From: RGIG3513 sp045658985
GTDB lineage: Bacteria; Bacillota; Clostridia; Oscillospirales; Butyricicoccaceae
Length of the DNA stretch: 64,000 nucleotides
Direction: 5' to 3'
NCBI GenBank assembly: GCA_045658985.1
Contig: JAZOWC010000066.1
Coordinates: forward strand, 1-64,000
The notes under the pieces are model-generated. The model ran no database searches. It was given only the letters and a program-made list of their open reading frames with translations, and had not been told where the DNA came from. Position 1 is the stretch's first letter. Each line of letters opens with the position of its first letter. Both the position numbers and the translations under genes were made by a program. Shown piece after piece: positions 32,629 through 42,818 of this stretch.

Positions 32629-34667
32629 ACAATCTCAAAACACCCGTTGTGAAGCTCCCCGGTGTGGGAGAAAAAACCGCCGCCAAGCTGCAGGGTATGG
32701 GACTTTTTACGCTGGGGGATTTTTTGTCTTTCTTCCCCCGCGGGTATGAGGACCGCAGCAAAACGGTGGATATATATGAATCCACCTTCGCCGAGGGCAA
32801 GGTGTGCGTCCGCGCCATCGTGCGGAGCACCCCCACCTCTGCCCGTATCAGCGGAGGCAAGACCATGGTCAAGGTGCCCGTGTGCGACAGCACGGGTGTT
32901 ATGGACATGGTCTTTTTTAATCAGCCCTACGTAAAAACCGCCCTTGAAGTAGGGCGGGAGTATATATTCTTTGGCAAAGCGGAGGCATTCGGCTCACGCA
33001 GGAGTATGACCAATCCGCTGTTTGAAGCGCCCGACACAGGCATAAAAACCGGCCGCCTCACCCCCATCTACCCCGGCACGGCAGGACTCAAGCCGAGGGT
33101 AGTCCACGCCTGCACCGAGCTGGCGCTGATGAGCGCCGATTGGTCGGGTGATGACCCCCTGCCCGAGCATCTGCGGACAAAATACAAGCTTTGCTCGCTG
33201 AGGGATGCCTACAATTGGATCCACCGTCCCCGCGACTGGGAGGACGTGCGGCAGGCCAAAAGACGGCTGGTGTTTGAGGAACTGTTTTTGTTCTGCCTGA
33301 CCACCGGCTACATGAAGAACGCCACCGCACAGAGGGGCATAAAGCTCCGCACCTATGACATAGAGGAGTTCTACCGCACCTTGCCCTTTGCGCCCACGGG
33401 CGCACAGCGGGAGGCCGCAGAGCAGATGGCTCGGGATATGTCCTCGGAAAAAAAGATGAACCGCCTGCTTCAGGGCGACGTCGGCTCGGGCAAGACTCTG
33501 GTTGCCGCCGCCTGCGCCTATCAGGCGGTAAAAAACGGCGGGCAGGCGGTAATCATGGCCCCCACCGAGATACTGGCAAGCCAGCATTATGATACATTTT
33601 CGCGGTTTTTTGAGCCGTTTGGCATAAAATGCGCCCTGCTCACCTCCTCCATGACCGCCGCCCAGAAAAAGATCGCCCGTGAGCATATCAGACAGGGCGA
33701 TGCACAGATAGTATGCGGTACGCATGCGCTTATACAGGACAGCGTCGAGTACCGAAATCCCTATCTGTTCGTGGTTGACGAGCAGCACCGTTTTGGTGTG
33801 CGTCAGCGTGCGGCTCTGCAGGAAAAGGCGGGGGATGCACATTTTCTCGTTATGTCGGCCACACCTATCCCCCGCACCCTCACCCTCATACTCTACGGCG
33901 ATCTGTCGGTGTCGGTGCTGTCGGAGAAGCCTGCGGGCAGAAAACCGGTACAGACCTTTGTTGTGCCCGAGCACAAGCGTGAGGGCATGTATAATATGGT
34001 GTGGGAGCGCGCGCAGGCAGGCGAGCAGACCTACGTTATCTGCCCGCTTATTGAGCAGAGCGAGGACAGCGAGGATAGTGAGCGCAAGGCCGCCGCCGAC
34101 TATGCCGCCGCTCTGCAGAAAAAACTGCCCCACGCCCGAATCGGGCTGATGCACGGCAAGCTGAAGGCGCAGGAAAAAGACTCGGTAATGGAAAAGTTTG
34201 CCGCAGGAGAGCTTGACGTGTTGGTGTCCACCACCGTGGTGGAGGTTGGCGTGGATGCGCCCGGAGCGCAGATAATCATCATCGAGAATGCCGAGATGTT
34301 CGGACTCAGTCAGCTCCACCAGCTGCGCGGACGGGTGGGCAGAGGAAGCAAGCAGGCATACTGCTTTTTGATGAGCAATCAGGAGAGCGCACGCGAGCGG
34401 CTCAAGATCATGTGCTCCACCACCGACGGCTTCAAGATAGCCGAAGAAGATCTGCGCCTGCGCGGCCCCGGTGATTTTCTCGGTGACCGTCAGCACGGCT
34501 CGCCCGAGTTTACGGTGGCAAATCTGACAGCCGATATGACCGTGCTCAGCTGCGCAAAGGACGAGGCAGAGGCGCTTATCGCCGCCGATCCGCGGCTTGA
34601 AAGTCAGCCTGCGCTGCTGGCTCAGGTGCAGAGAATACTCAGGAGCAAATCGGCAACAATGAATTGA
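32625..34667 (+). CDS. recG: ATP-dependent DNA helicase RecG
   Basis: 680 residues. Remodels stalled replication forks and branch-migrates Holliday junctions. N-terminal wedge/OB domain (about 1-230; KLPGVGEKTAAKL), Walker A GDVGSGKT, DEQH box VVDEQHRFGVRQR, motif III SATPIPRT, and the C-terminal helicase lobe with QLRGRVGRG followed by GDFLGDRQHG. Directly after lexA, with overlapping stop and start, which would place RecG in the SOS regulon. Confidence 0.95.
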   Translation: MNNLKTPVVKLPGVGEKTAAKLQGMGLFTLGDFLSFFPRGYEDRSKTVDIYESTFAEGKVCVRAIVRSTPTSARISGGKTMVKVPVCDSTGVMDMVFFNQPYVKTALEVGREYIFFGKAEAFGSRRSMTNPLFEAPDTGIKTGRLTPIYPGTAGLKPRVVHACTELALMSADWSGDDPLPEHLRTKYKLCSLRDAYNWIHRPRDWEDVRQAKRRLVFEELFLFCLTTGYMKNATAQRGIKLRTYDIEEFYRTLPFAPTGAQREAAEQMARDMSSEKKMNRLLQGDVGSGKTLVAAACAYQAVKNGGQAVIMAPTEILASQHYDTFSRFFEPFGIKCALLTSSMTAAQKKIAREHIRQGDAQIVCGTHALIQDSVEYRNPYLFVVDEQHRFGVRQRAALQEKAGDAHFLVMSATPIPRTLTLILYGDLSVSVLSEKPAGRKPVQTFVVPEHKREGMYNMVWERAQAGEQTYVICPLIEQSEDSEDSERKAAADYAAALQKKLPHARIGLMHGKLKAQEKDSVMEKFAAGELDVLVSTTVVEVGVDAPGAQIIIIENAEMFGLSQLHQLRGRVGRGSKQAYCFLMSNQESARERLKIMCSTTDGFKIAEEDLRLRGPGDFLGDRQHGSPEFTVANLTADMTVLSCAKDEAEALIAADPRLESQPALLAQVQRILRSKSATMN

Positions 34668-34676
34668 GGTACAGCT

Positions 34677-35159
34677 ATGGATATATTAAAACTCAGGCAG
34701 GCTTTTGAAGGCAAAGGATATATTTTCCGCTATTTTGACACCTCAAACGAGTGCTGTGAGTGGCTTGACGGGCAGATAAACGGCAAAACGGTGGGATTCG
34801 GTGACTCGCAGACTCTGTTTGATATGGGTCTGTATGAAAAACTGTCCACCCACAACATGGTATACAGCCCTATGCATCCCAAGGACGGGGAGGATTTTTA
34901 TTCGGCGGCCAAAAAGTGCATGGACACTCAGGTATATCTGGTATCGGTCAACGGCGCCGCCGAGACGGGCGAGATGGTCAATATTGACGGCTACGGCAAC
35001 CGCGTGTCAAGCTCACTCTATTGCCACGACAAGATATATTTTGTGTTCGGGATCAACAAGATAATGCCCACTCTGCAGGAGGCTATCGACCGCGCACGGA
35101 ATATTGCGGCGCCCAAAAACGCCAAGCGGCTGCAAAAAAAAAGACCCCCTGCGCAGTAA
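34677..35159 (+). CDS. LUD-domain protein, zero-frame part of a frameshifted gene
   Basis: 160 residues. LUD (LutC/YkgG, DUF162) fold: GKTVGFGDSQTLFDMGL and NIDGYGNRVSSSLY, ending FGINKIMPTLQEAIDRARN and AAPKNAKRL. Family members of this type (about 210 residues) continue with a Cys cluster; here the frame breaks at a run of nine A (35134-35142), giving an early TAA. The missing part is intact in the -1 frame and ends at 35284. GAGG is 6 bases before the ATG and the gene follows recG by 9 bases. It may be a sequencing error, a decayed gene or real slippage. Confidence 0.8.
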   Translation: MDILKLRQAFEGKGYIFRYFDTSNECCEWLDGQINGKTVGFGDSQTLFDMGLYEKLSTHNMVYSPMHPKDGEDFYSAAKKCMDTQVYLVSVNGAAETGEMVNIDGYGNRVSSSLYCHDKIYFVFGINKIMPTLQEAIDRARNIAAPKNAKRLQKKRPPAQ

Positions 35160-35284
35160 ATGGCGACAAATGCTACAACTGCTCCTCCCCTGACCGCATC
35201 TGCAACGCCATGATGGTCCATCTGCACAAGCAGAGCCGTATGGACGTTGAGGTCATCGTTATAGGCGAAAGTGCCGGGCTGTAA
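35134..35284 (+). pseudogene. C-terminal part of the LUD-domain protein in the -1 frame
   Basis: From the A9 run the -1 frame reads KKTPCAVNGDKCYNCSSPD followed by RICNAMMVHLHKQSR and ends EVIVIGESAGL. Cysteines in the pattern C-x6-C-x2-C-x6-C and the SPDRICN motif are typical of the end of this LUD subfamily, so it belongs to the gene starting at 34677. The zero-frame codons CAA AAA AAA contain the slippery heptamer A-AAA-AAA. Confidence 0.75.
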
Positions 35285-35346
35285 CGGACTCGCCGATCTT
35301 TGGGATAACGCGCTCCCATCCCCCTGCGCAATATATGAATTCAACG

Positions 35347-35386
35347 TAAAAACTCCCGACCTTGCAAGAGCAAAGTCGGGAGTTTT
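35347..35386. terminator. Bidirectional terminator between LUD gene and foldase lipoprotein gene
   Basis: 9-bp stem ACTCCCGAC (35352-35360) with GTCGGGAGT (35375-35383), with A5 before and T4 after; serves convergent genes on both strands. Confidence 0.8.
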
Positions 35387-35391
35387 GTGCT

Positions 35392-36375
35392 TTATCTCAC
35401 GTATTTGCGGAGGTTAGTAAAGTTTATTTTGTCCATACGTTTTTTGAACGTGACTGCAGCCTCTGATGCCCACTCGGTCAGCGTGTTATCAAAATCCTCA
35501 CGGCAGGCGGTGAGCCTGATGCTGTCGATATTTGGGGCAAAGAACTCATCGTCGGCCCTGTCGCGCCTGACTATATACAGTCCGTCGGTCTGCTCGATAA
35601 TGCCGCTCGTCTGCCCGTCCTGCAGGTCGAAGGCCGCCTGCAGATAGCTCTGGCCATCTGCGGCAAGGCGGCTGATTATCACGCCCTCACTGCCGCCCGT
35701 GACCGCGCGGTCATCGCTGTAGCGGTATATGAGGGTGTCAAAATCCTCGCCTGCTGCGGCTTTCAGCTCAACCTCTTTGGCAAGCTCGCGCAGTTTGGCT
35801 TCTTCTTTTTCGCTGACACGCTCGCCCGAGTCGGTGAGCAGAGACAGACGGATATATTTGACCAGAGCATAGTTATCACTGTAATACTCTCTCAGGCTCT
35901 CATCGGTGTATTTGGGGGCGGCGGTCGTGCGGTAAAAATCAAAGAGCAGACTGTAGTACAGATCGTGCTCCCGCAGCTTGTCGTAGGTGCGAGGCGTGAG
36001 GCAGGAGTCTTTGAGGTGACGTTTCATAGCTTTCGCCCCGCCCAGTCCCGCCATCAGTTCGGCTTTTTCACGACCCAGTTCGGCTTTTTGGGCGTCACTC
36101 GGCTCAAGTCCCAGCTCACGGCATTTGGCACGGACGGTCTCGGCCGTCACGATCTGCATGATGCTTGCCTGCCGCGCCTCCATCAGCTCGGCATTGGTAT
36201 AGCCGCTCTGATGGTCAAACAGCCTGAGGCGGTTGAAGTTGAGATAAAACGCGTACTCCGCGCCCTCTATCTTGGTGCCAAGCACGGTCATTACCGTCGA
36301 CTTGCCCTTGCAGGAGCAAAGCAGCAGGCAGGTCAAAGCAAGCAGAAAAATCAGGATGCACATGCGTTTTTTCAT
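35392..36375 (-). CDS. Foldase-type lipoprotein, SurA/PrsA-like
   Basis: 327 residues. Signal peptide with LLCSC lipobox, then an N-terminal SurA-like helical region (about 40-180) and a parvulin-like segment (about 185-290) with GEDFDTLIYRYSDD and GGSEGVI, where canonical PpiC enzymes have similar motifs. Likely helps secreted proteins fold outside the membrane; whether the isomerase site is active is uncertain because the parvulin core is weakly conserved. The start overlaps the mfd stop by 4 bases (ATGA). Confidence 0.75.
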   Translation of the reverse strand: MKKRMCILIFLLALTCLLLCSCKGKSTVMTVLGTKIEGAEYAFYLNFNRLRLFDHQSGYTNAELMEARQASIMQIVTAETVRAKCRELGLEPSDAQKAELGREKAELMAGLGGAKAMKRHLKDSCLTPRTYDKLREHDLYYSLLFDFYRTTAAPKYTDESLREYYSDNYALVKYIRLSLLTDSGERVSEKEEAKLRELAKEVELKAAAGEDFDTLIYRYSDDRAVTGGSEGVIISRLAADGQSYLQAAFDLQDGQTSGIIEQTDGLYIVRRDRADDEFFAPNIDSIRLTACREDFDNTLTEWASEAAVTFKKRMDKINFTNLRKYVR

Positions 36376-39300
36376 TGTTTGTCCCCCTCTCCGTAGGCGA
36401 AAACAAGCTTCTTTGCGGCATCGAGTGGGTTCTCTCCGGGTTTGAGCTTGAGCGCAAAGTTAGGCTTATCCCCTGCGGTAACGGTAAGCCGCACCTTAAA
36501 ATCAGGCAAAGCGCACAGAGCGAGCACACGTTCGGGCTTGATGTCACGCAGGAAGAAGTACAGCCTGCCGTTTTTCTGGCTGATTTCTTTGATGTCCAGC
36601 CTGGATGCATCGGCACGAAGCAGGGCGATATCCAGCAGAGCCTGAGCCGTGGCGGGAATGTCGCCGAAACGGTCGATCAGTTCGTCCTGCATATCGCGGA
36701 AATCCTCAATATCCTCAATCGACGCGATGCGGCGGTAGATATCCACACGTATGCCCGCATCGGAGATGTATGTTTGGGGCAAGCCTGCCGACACGAAAAT
36801 ATCGGCGGTGCAGTCGGTCTTGGGTTTGGGTTTTTCGCCGCGGAGCTCTACGGTGGCTTCCTCAAGCAGCTGCAGGTACATATCGTAGCCGACGCTCATC
36901 ATATGTCCGCTCTGTTCGGCACCCAGCAGGTTGCCTGCGCCGCGGATCTCAAGGTCGCGCATGGCTATCTTGAAGCCCGAGCCGAACTCGGCAAACTCGC
37001 GGATGGCGCTCAGGCGCTTTTGGGAGATCTCGGTGAGCACCTTGCCACGGCGGTAGGTCAAGTAGGCATAGGCGCGGCGGGAGGAACGTCCCACTCTGCC
37101 GCGGATCTGGTGAAGCTGGCTGAGACCCATTTTGTCGGCGTCCTCGATGATGAGGGTGTTGACGTTGGGGATGTCCACACCCGTTTCTATGATGGTGGTG
37201 CAGACCATAATGGATATCTCGCCCGAATACATACCGTTCATCACGTCGCTGAGGGTGCGTTCGTCCATCTTGCCGTGGGCGGTGGCTATGTTCACGTCGG
37301 GGAACACGGCACGCAGGCGGGATGCCACTCGGTCTATGGTCTCCACGCGGTTGTGCAGATAATATACCTGACCGCCTCGGCTCAGTTCGCGGCGGATGGC
37401 GTCGTTGATGACCAGATCGTCGTGCTCAAGTACGTAGGTCTGCACGGGCTGTCTGCCCACGGGAGCCTCCTCCAGCACCGACATATCCTTGATGCCCGAC
37501 AGAGCCATATTGAGGGTACGGGGTATGGGGGTTGCCGACAGGGTAAGCACGTCCACCGCCTGGGTGATCTGCTTGATCTTCTCCTTGTGACTGACGCCGA
37601 ACCGCTGTTCCTCGTCCACCACAAGCAGGCCGAGATCTTTGAACCTGACGTCCTTCTGAAGAATGCGGTGGGTGCCTATGAGCAGGTCGCACTCACCGCT
37701 GCTCACCCTGCCTGCGGTGGCTTTGAGCTGCAGGGGCGTGCGGAATCGGCTCATCATCTCGATCTTGATGGGATAGCCGGAAAATCTCTGGTTTGCAGAC
37801 ACGAAATGCTGCCGCGCAAGCACGGTGGTGGGAGCGAGGATGGCGGCCTGCTTGCCCGAGAGGATGCACTTCATCACCGCGCGGAAGGCAACCTCTGTCT
37901 TGCCAAAGCCAACGTCGCCGCAGAGCAGACGGTCCATGGGGCAGGGTTTCTGCATATCGTTCTTGATCTCCTGAGTGCAGAAAAGCTGATCCTCGGTCTC
38001 CTCAAACTCGAATGCCTCCTCAAACCCCCTCTGCCAGTCGCTGTCAGGCTCAAAGGCAAAGCCCTCGATGCGCTGACGGGCGGCATAGAGCTTGATCAGG
38101 CCCTCGGCAAGGTCGCGGGCCGATTTTTTGGCGCGGGCTTTGGCTTTTTCCCAGCTGACGCCGCCCAGTTTGGACAGCTTGACGGCGGTATTTTCGCCTG
38201 CGCCGATATATTTGCTGATAAGATGCAGAGCGGTGGCGGGCACGAACACCACGTCGCTGCCCTCGAAGGCGATCTTGATATAATCGCGCCACGCGCCCTC
38301 CACCTGAATACGCTCGAGTGAAACAAACCGACCGATGCCGTGGTTTTCGTGAACCACCAGATCGCCGGGCACAAGGTCGCTGAAGCTCTGTATGTGGTTT
38401 TTGCTGCCGCTCTGTTTTTTGCGGCGGGTATGACGGGTGTGACCCTCGCTCTGGCATATCACGGCGAGGGAAATGCCCGGATACTCAAAGCCGGAGGACA
38501 GGCTGCTGCTGAGCACGCACACTCTGCCCGCTCCTGCGTCCTCCGAACGGGCTGTGCAGGTAAAACCGCGGTCGGTCAGGATCTCCGAGAGGCTTTTGGC
38601 TCTCGTCTCGCCGCCTGCCAGAGCAAAAAGTCTGTAGCCGTGGTCGGCGTAGTTTTCCAGATCGGACACAAGCGTGTCGGCGCTGCCGCAGGAGGGCAGC
38701 TGCTTGGCATTGAGAGACAGTATGCAGTCGGTCTGCACCGACGATGACACCAGAAAGCTGTCCATCATCGCCACCGGGTATTCGCTGACACGGGCAAAAA
38801 ACTCACCCTCGTGGATACACCAACCCTGCTTCGAGGGGGGCACAGCGCCGCGCTCAAGGAGGTCTTTGACATCCTCCTCATAACGCAGCTGACAGCTCTG
38901 CACGGCGCCGCGCACGGCGGCGGTATCGCTGGTGACGATAACCGTATTGTCGGGCAGACAGTCAAAGGCGGTGGCAAAGGGATAGACAAAATCTATCCAG
39001 CGGTCGGCCGAGAACAGCGCGCCGTTTTGGGCTTTTTCGGCGTCGCCCAGCATACGGGTGGACAGCTCGGGCGGGCAGGATTTGCGGGCGGCGTATTTGT
39101 TCAGCGCGGCGCAGAAGCCGTCCAGTCCGCCGTCAGCAAGACGGGGCAGGACTTCTTTTGAGGGCAGGATGCTCACGCTTTCCACCCTCTCACTGCGGCG
39201 CTGGGTCAGTATATCGAACTCGCTCAGCAGGTCAACGTCGTCGCCCCAGAACTCGGCGCGGACGGGGGCGGCGCTTCCCGCAGGAAAAATATCCAGTATG

Positions 39301-39830
39301 CCGCCGCGCAGAGCAAACTGTCCCGCACCCTCTATCTGCTCGCATCTGCGATAGCCGCAGTCGGTCAGGATATTGCACAGCTGGGATATATCGTAGCTTT
39401 TGCCCTCCTCGATTACCGCACCGCAGGAGAGGAGTCTGTCACTGGGTATGGTGCGGAGCATAAAAGCCTCGGCCGAGCCGACGATCAGGTTTTTGCGCCC
39501 GCTGACAATGCTGTGCAAAGCCGCAATGCGCTGCTGCTCGGTCTCCCGGGAGACGCCCTCGGCATCGTGAAAGATCATATCACGGGAGGGCAGAACTGCT
39601 GCTTTCACTCCCAGAAAGCTCTCAATGTCGGCGGCAAAATGCCGTGCCGCCGCGTCGTCGGCGGTAATGACGCAGATGGGGCGGCGCAGATCCTCATAGA
39701 GAGCCGACACAAAATGGGCGCGGTGAACGGGTGCCGCTCCGTAGAGAGACACTCTGTGCCCGCGCTCAAGCTCCTGCCTGAGGCCTGTGTATTCCTGCAT
39801 ATTTTTGATGGCGGCAACCAGATTTTTCAT
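36372..39830 (-). CDS. mfd: Transcription-repair coupling factor
   Basis: 1152 residues from the ATG at 39830 (GAGGGG upstream); the longer ORF start has no RBS and crosses a hairpin. Removes stalled RNA polymerase and recruits UvrA. UvrB-homology module at about 1-330, CarD-like RNA-polymerase interaction domain around DLVVHENHGIGRFVSLE, Walker A GDVGFGKTEVA, DEEQ box VVDEEQRFGV, SATPIPRTLNMALSG, and QIRGRVGRS, then the TRCF C-terminal domain. Placed after pth as in Bacillus, though a terminator separates them. Confidence 0.95.
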   Translation of the reverse strand: MKNLVAAIKNMQEYTGLRQELERGHRVSLYGAAPVHRAHFVSALYEDLRRPICVITADDAAARHFAADIESFLGVKAAVLPSRDMIFHDAEGVSRETEQQRIAALHSIVSGRKNLIVGSAEAFMLRTIPSDRLLSCGAVIEEGKSYDISQLCNILTDCGYRRCEQIEGAGQFALRGGILDIFPAGSAAPVRAEFWGDDVDLLSEFDILTQRRSERVESVSILPSKEVLPRLADGGLDGFCAALNKYAARKSCPPELSTRMLGDAEKAQNGALFSADRWIDFVYPFATAFDCLPDNTVIVTSDTAAVRGAVQSCQLRYEEDVKDLLERGAVPPSKQGWCIHEGEFFARVSEYPVAMMDSFLVSSSVQTDCILSLNAKQLPSCGSADTLVSDLENYADHGYRLFALAGGETRAKSLSEILTDRGFTCTARSEDAGAGRVCVLSSSLSSGFEYPGISLAVICQSEGHTRHTRRKKQSGSKNHIQSFSDLVPGDLVVHENHGIGRFVSLERIQVEGAWRDYIKIAFEGSDVVFVPATALHLISKYIGAGENTAVKLSKLGGVSWEKAKARAKKSARDLAEGLIKLYAARQRIEGFAFEPDSDWQRGFEEAFEFEETEDQLFCTQEIKNDMQKPCPMDRLLCGDVGFGKTEVAFRAVMKCILSGKQAAILAPTTVLARQHFVSANQRFSGYPIKIEMMSRFRTPLQLKATAGRVSSGECDLLIGTHRILQKDVRFKDLGLLVVDEEQRFGVSHKEKIKQITQAVDVLTLSATPIPRTLNMALSGIKDMSVLEEAPVGRQPVQTYVLEHDDLVINDAIRRELSRGGQVYYLHNRVETIDRVASRLRAVFPDVNIATAHGKMDERTLSDVMNGMYSGEISIMVCTTIIETGVDIPNVNTLIIEDADKMGLSQLHQIRGRVGRSSRRAYAYLTYRRGKVLTEISQKRLSAIREFAEFGSGFKIAMRDLEIRGAGNLLGAEQSGHMMSVGYDMYLQLLEEATVELRGEKPKPKTDCTADIFVSAGLPQTYISDAGIRVDIYRRIASIEDIEDFRDMQDELIDRFGDIPATAQALLDIALLRADASRLDIKEISQKNGRLYFFLRDIKPERVLALCALPDFKVRLTVTAGDKPNFALKLKPGENPLDAAKKLVFAYGEGDKQ

Positions 39831-39869
39831 ATTTGCACCCCTCTGCGGATTTTGGTCAAACGGGTAATG

Positions 39870-39892
39870 CCCCGTCAAAAAGTTTGACGGGG
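39870..39892 (-). other. Hairpin upstream of mfd
   Basis: 10-bp perfect stem CCCCGTCAAA (39870-39879) with TTTGACGGGG (39883-39892), 3-base loop, no T-run. It lies about 40 bases before the mfd ATG and may affect mRNA stability or translation. Confidence 0.5.
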
Positions 39893-39916
39893 TGTCGAAT
39901 GCTGTCATTTTTTGTA

Positions 39917-39948
39917 AAAAAGGGTGAAAACCGATTTTTCACCCTTTT
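39917..39948 (-). terminator. Terminator after pth, overlapping its stop codon
   Basis: AAGGGTGAAAA pairs with TTTTCACCCTT, followed by T-run on the minus strand; the pth stop TGA (39939-39941) is inside the stem. Confidence 0.75.
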
Positions 39949-40499
39949 TTGTTATTGAATCTCTGCTGAGCCTCCTGCGCACCCTTTTCGATCAGGGTGA
40001 CGGCGGCATCGGCGGCGGCATAAGCACCCTTGAGTGCGTCACCGTCCATAACATCCAGCACGTAGTCGGCAAGATCCTCTCCCTCGGGAGCGCCTACGCC
40101 GATCCTGATGCGGGGGAACTGATCGCTCTGCAGCTGGTAGATGATGCTCTTCATACCGTTGTGGCCGCCTGCCGAACCCGAAGCGCGGATACGCAGGGTG
40201 CCTGTACCGATGGATATATCATCATACATCACGATAATGCGCTCGGGGGGCACCTTGAAGGCGTCCGCCATATCGCGCACAGCCTCGCCCGACAGATTCA
40301 TGTAGGTCTGAGGCTTCATAATAAGTATATTCCGGCCGCCCAGAGCGCAGATCTCGTAGAGAGCCTTGCACTTGACCTTCTTCATCCTGCCGCCGCCCAG
40401 CTGATCGCACAGCTTGTCGGCCGCGATGAAGCCTGCGTTGTGGCGGGTACGCTCATATCGGGAGCCGGGATTGCCCAGGCCTGCCACGATATAGTCCAC
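39939..40499 (-). CDS. pth: Peptidyl-tRNA hydrolase
   Basis: 186 residues. Cleaves peptidyl-tRNAs that fall off ribosomes. GLGNPGSRYERTRHNAGF carries the conserved Asn and catalytic His; MYDDISI contains the Asp that activates it; GGHNGMKSI binds the tRNA end. Third gene of glmU-prs-pth, the conserved Gram-positive order; the ctc gene (ribosomal L25-like) found here in Bacillus is absent. Confidence 0.95.
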   Translation of the reverse strand: MDYIVAGLGNPGSRYERTRHNAGFIAADKLCDQLGGGRMKKVKCKALYEICALGGRNILIMKPQTYMNLSGEAVRDMADAFKVPPERIIVMYDDISIGTGTLRIRASGSAGGHNGMKSIIYQLQSDQFPRIRIGVGAPEGEDLADYVLDVMDGDALKGAYAAADAAVTLIEKGAQEAQQRFNNKKG

Positions 40500-40552
40500 C
40501 GTGGCAGGCGCTGTTTCTTTTTTGCGTCTGAAAATAGTCTTTTCCTCCGATT

Positions 40553-41512
<960 letters not shown>

Positions 41513-41545
41513 GGTGATTTACCCCCTGAAATAATATTTATATTT

Positions 41546-42658
41546 TTATTTTAATTTTCCGTCTTTTCTGCGTTTGTCCGCCCAGCCGGGTTTGCACGTC
41601 TGGGTCTGACGTGCAATGGCCAGAGCGCCCGCGGGGACCGTGTCGGTGATTGTGGAGCCTGCGGCTATGTATGCGCCATTTTCAACCTTGACGGGCGCCA
41701 CAAGATTGACGTTGCAGCCCACAAAGCTGTTGTCCCCCACCTGAGTGCGGTATTTGTTCTTGCCGTCGTAGTTGACTGTGACAACGCCGCAGCCTACGTT
41801 GATCCCGGAGCCGAAATCGCTGTCGCCAATATATGTGAGATGGGAGACCTTGGTGCCAGAGCCGAGGGTGGAGTTCTTCAGCTCAACAAAGTCGCCTATG
41901 CGGCAGTTGTCGCCCACACAGCAGTCGGGGCGGACGTAGGCAAAGGGGCCTACGGTGGTGTTGCTGCCTATGGTACTGGAGGTGATCTGGGATGCGTTGA
42001 CGCTGCTGCCGTCACCCAGTACTGTGTCGGTCAGCATGGTGTTGGGGCCTATGCGGCAGTCTGCGCCGATCTCGGTGCGGCCGTAGATCTGGCAGTTGGG
42101 CAATATCACAGTGCCCTCACCGATGGTGGCAAAGGGACTGATATGGGTAGTGTTGGGATCGGTGAGGAATACGCCTTTCTTCATCCAGCCCATGTTGATT
42201 CTGCGTCTGAGCTGTTCCTGCAGAACGTAGAGGTTCTCTGCATTGTCGGCGGTCATCCATTCGCCGTCGGGGATCTCCACCTGCACCTGTGCGCCGATTG
42301 AGAGCACGTCCTCGCCTATCATAGAGGCAGGCAGGCAGAGCGCGATATTGTTCTTGCCGCGGTGAAGCAGGGCCACACCCTCGCTTGATGCGTCCAGCAG
42401 ACGCTGTACGGTCTCGCTCTTGAGTGTGGGGGCCGCGGCAAAAAACAAAAGCACCCTGTCATCGGCTTTGAGGCCCGATCTGAGACCCGAAAGCGAGTCA
42501 AAGGTGCTCATGCGGCTGTCGATACCATCCAGCTCGGAGCAGCAGAAAAGACTGTCTGCCATAGAGCACACGTCTGCCATATAAGAAATAACGGGATAGG
42601 ACAAAATCTCCGCAGCGGCACTGCGGCGGGATATATTGTAAAAAGCGGTTACTGTCAC
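41546..42658 (-). CDS. glmU: GlmU-like protein: intact acetyltransferase half, decayed uridyltransferase half
   Basis: 370 residues from a GTG start at 42658, chosen because AAAGGAGG lies 7 bases upstream (that RBS is itself read as LKGG in the longer ORF). The C-terminal left-handed beta-helix (about 150-360) keeps the acetyl-transfer residues: YVRP, VELKNS, SHLTYIGD (catalytic His) and VNYDGKNK. The N-terminal half is about 80 residues short, lacks the LAAGxGTRM loop, and has AAAPTL where GDxPL with its metal-binding Asp is expected. It probably makes GlcNAc-1-P but not UDP-GlcNAc, so a separate uridyltransferase is expected elsewhere. Leads prs and pth. Confidence 0.85.
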   Translation of the reverse strand: MTVTAFYNISRRSAAAEILSYPVISYMADVCSMADSLFCCSELDGIDSRMSTFDSLSGLRSGLKADDRVLLFFAAAPTLKSETVQRLLDASSEGVALLHRGKNNIALCLPASMIGEDVLSIGAQVQVEIPDGEWMTADNAENLYVLQEQLRRRINMGWMKKGVFLTDPNTTHISPFATIGEGTVILPNCQIYGRTEIGADCRIGPNTMLTDTVLGDGSSVNASQITSSTIGSNTTVGPFAYVRPDCCVGDNCRIGDFVELKNSTLGSGTKVSHLTYIGDSDFGSGINVGCGVVTVNYDGKNKYRTQVGDNSFVGCNVNLVAPVKVENGAYIAAGSTITDTVPAGALAIARQTQTCKPGWADKRRKDGKLK

Positions 42659-42696
42659 AGGTCGGCCTCCTTTGAGGACATAATTTTTCAAATATC

Positions 42697-42725
42697 ATTA
42701 TACACACTTAAGTCAAAAAAGTCTA
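42697..42725 (-). promoter_or_regulatory. Promoter of the glmU-prs-pth operon
   Basis: TATAAT (42697-42702) with TAGACT 17 bases upstream (42720-42725). Confidence 0.6.
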
Positions 42726-42818
42726 CCCAAAAAAGCCGAAAAGCTGCCCAAATATTTGACAAAAACCCTGCCTGCGCGGGCCGTTTTCCCAAGTTTTTCG
42801 GCTTTTGATTATTTTGTA

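Noticed and set aside
42659..42691. ATG start of GlmU at 42691
   Set aside because: Its codons 7-9 are the AAAGGAGG ribosome-binding site of the GTG at 42658, which starts at the expected place.
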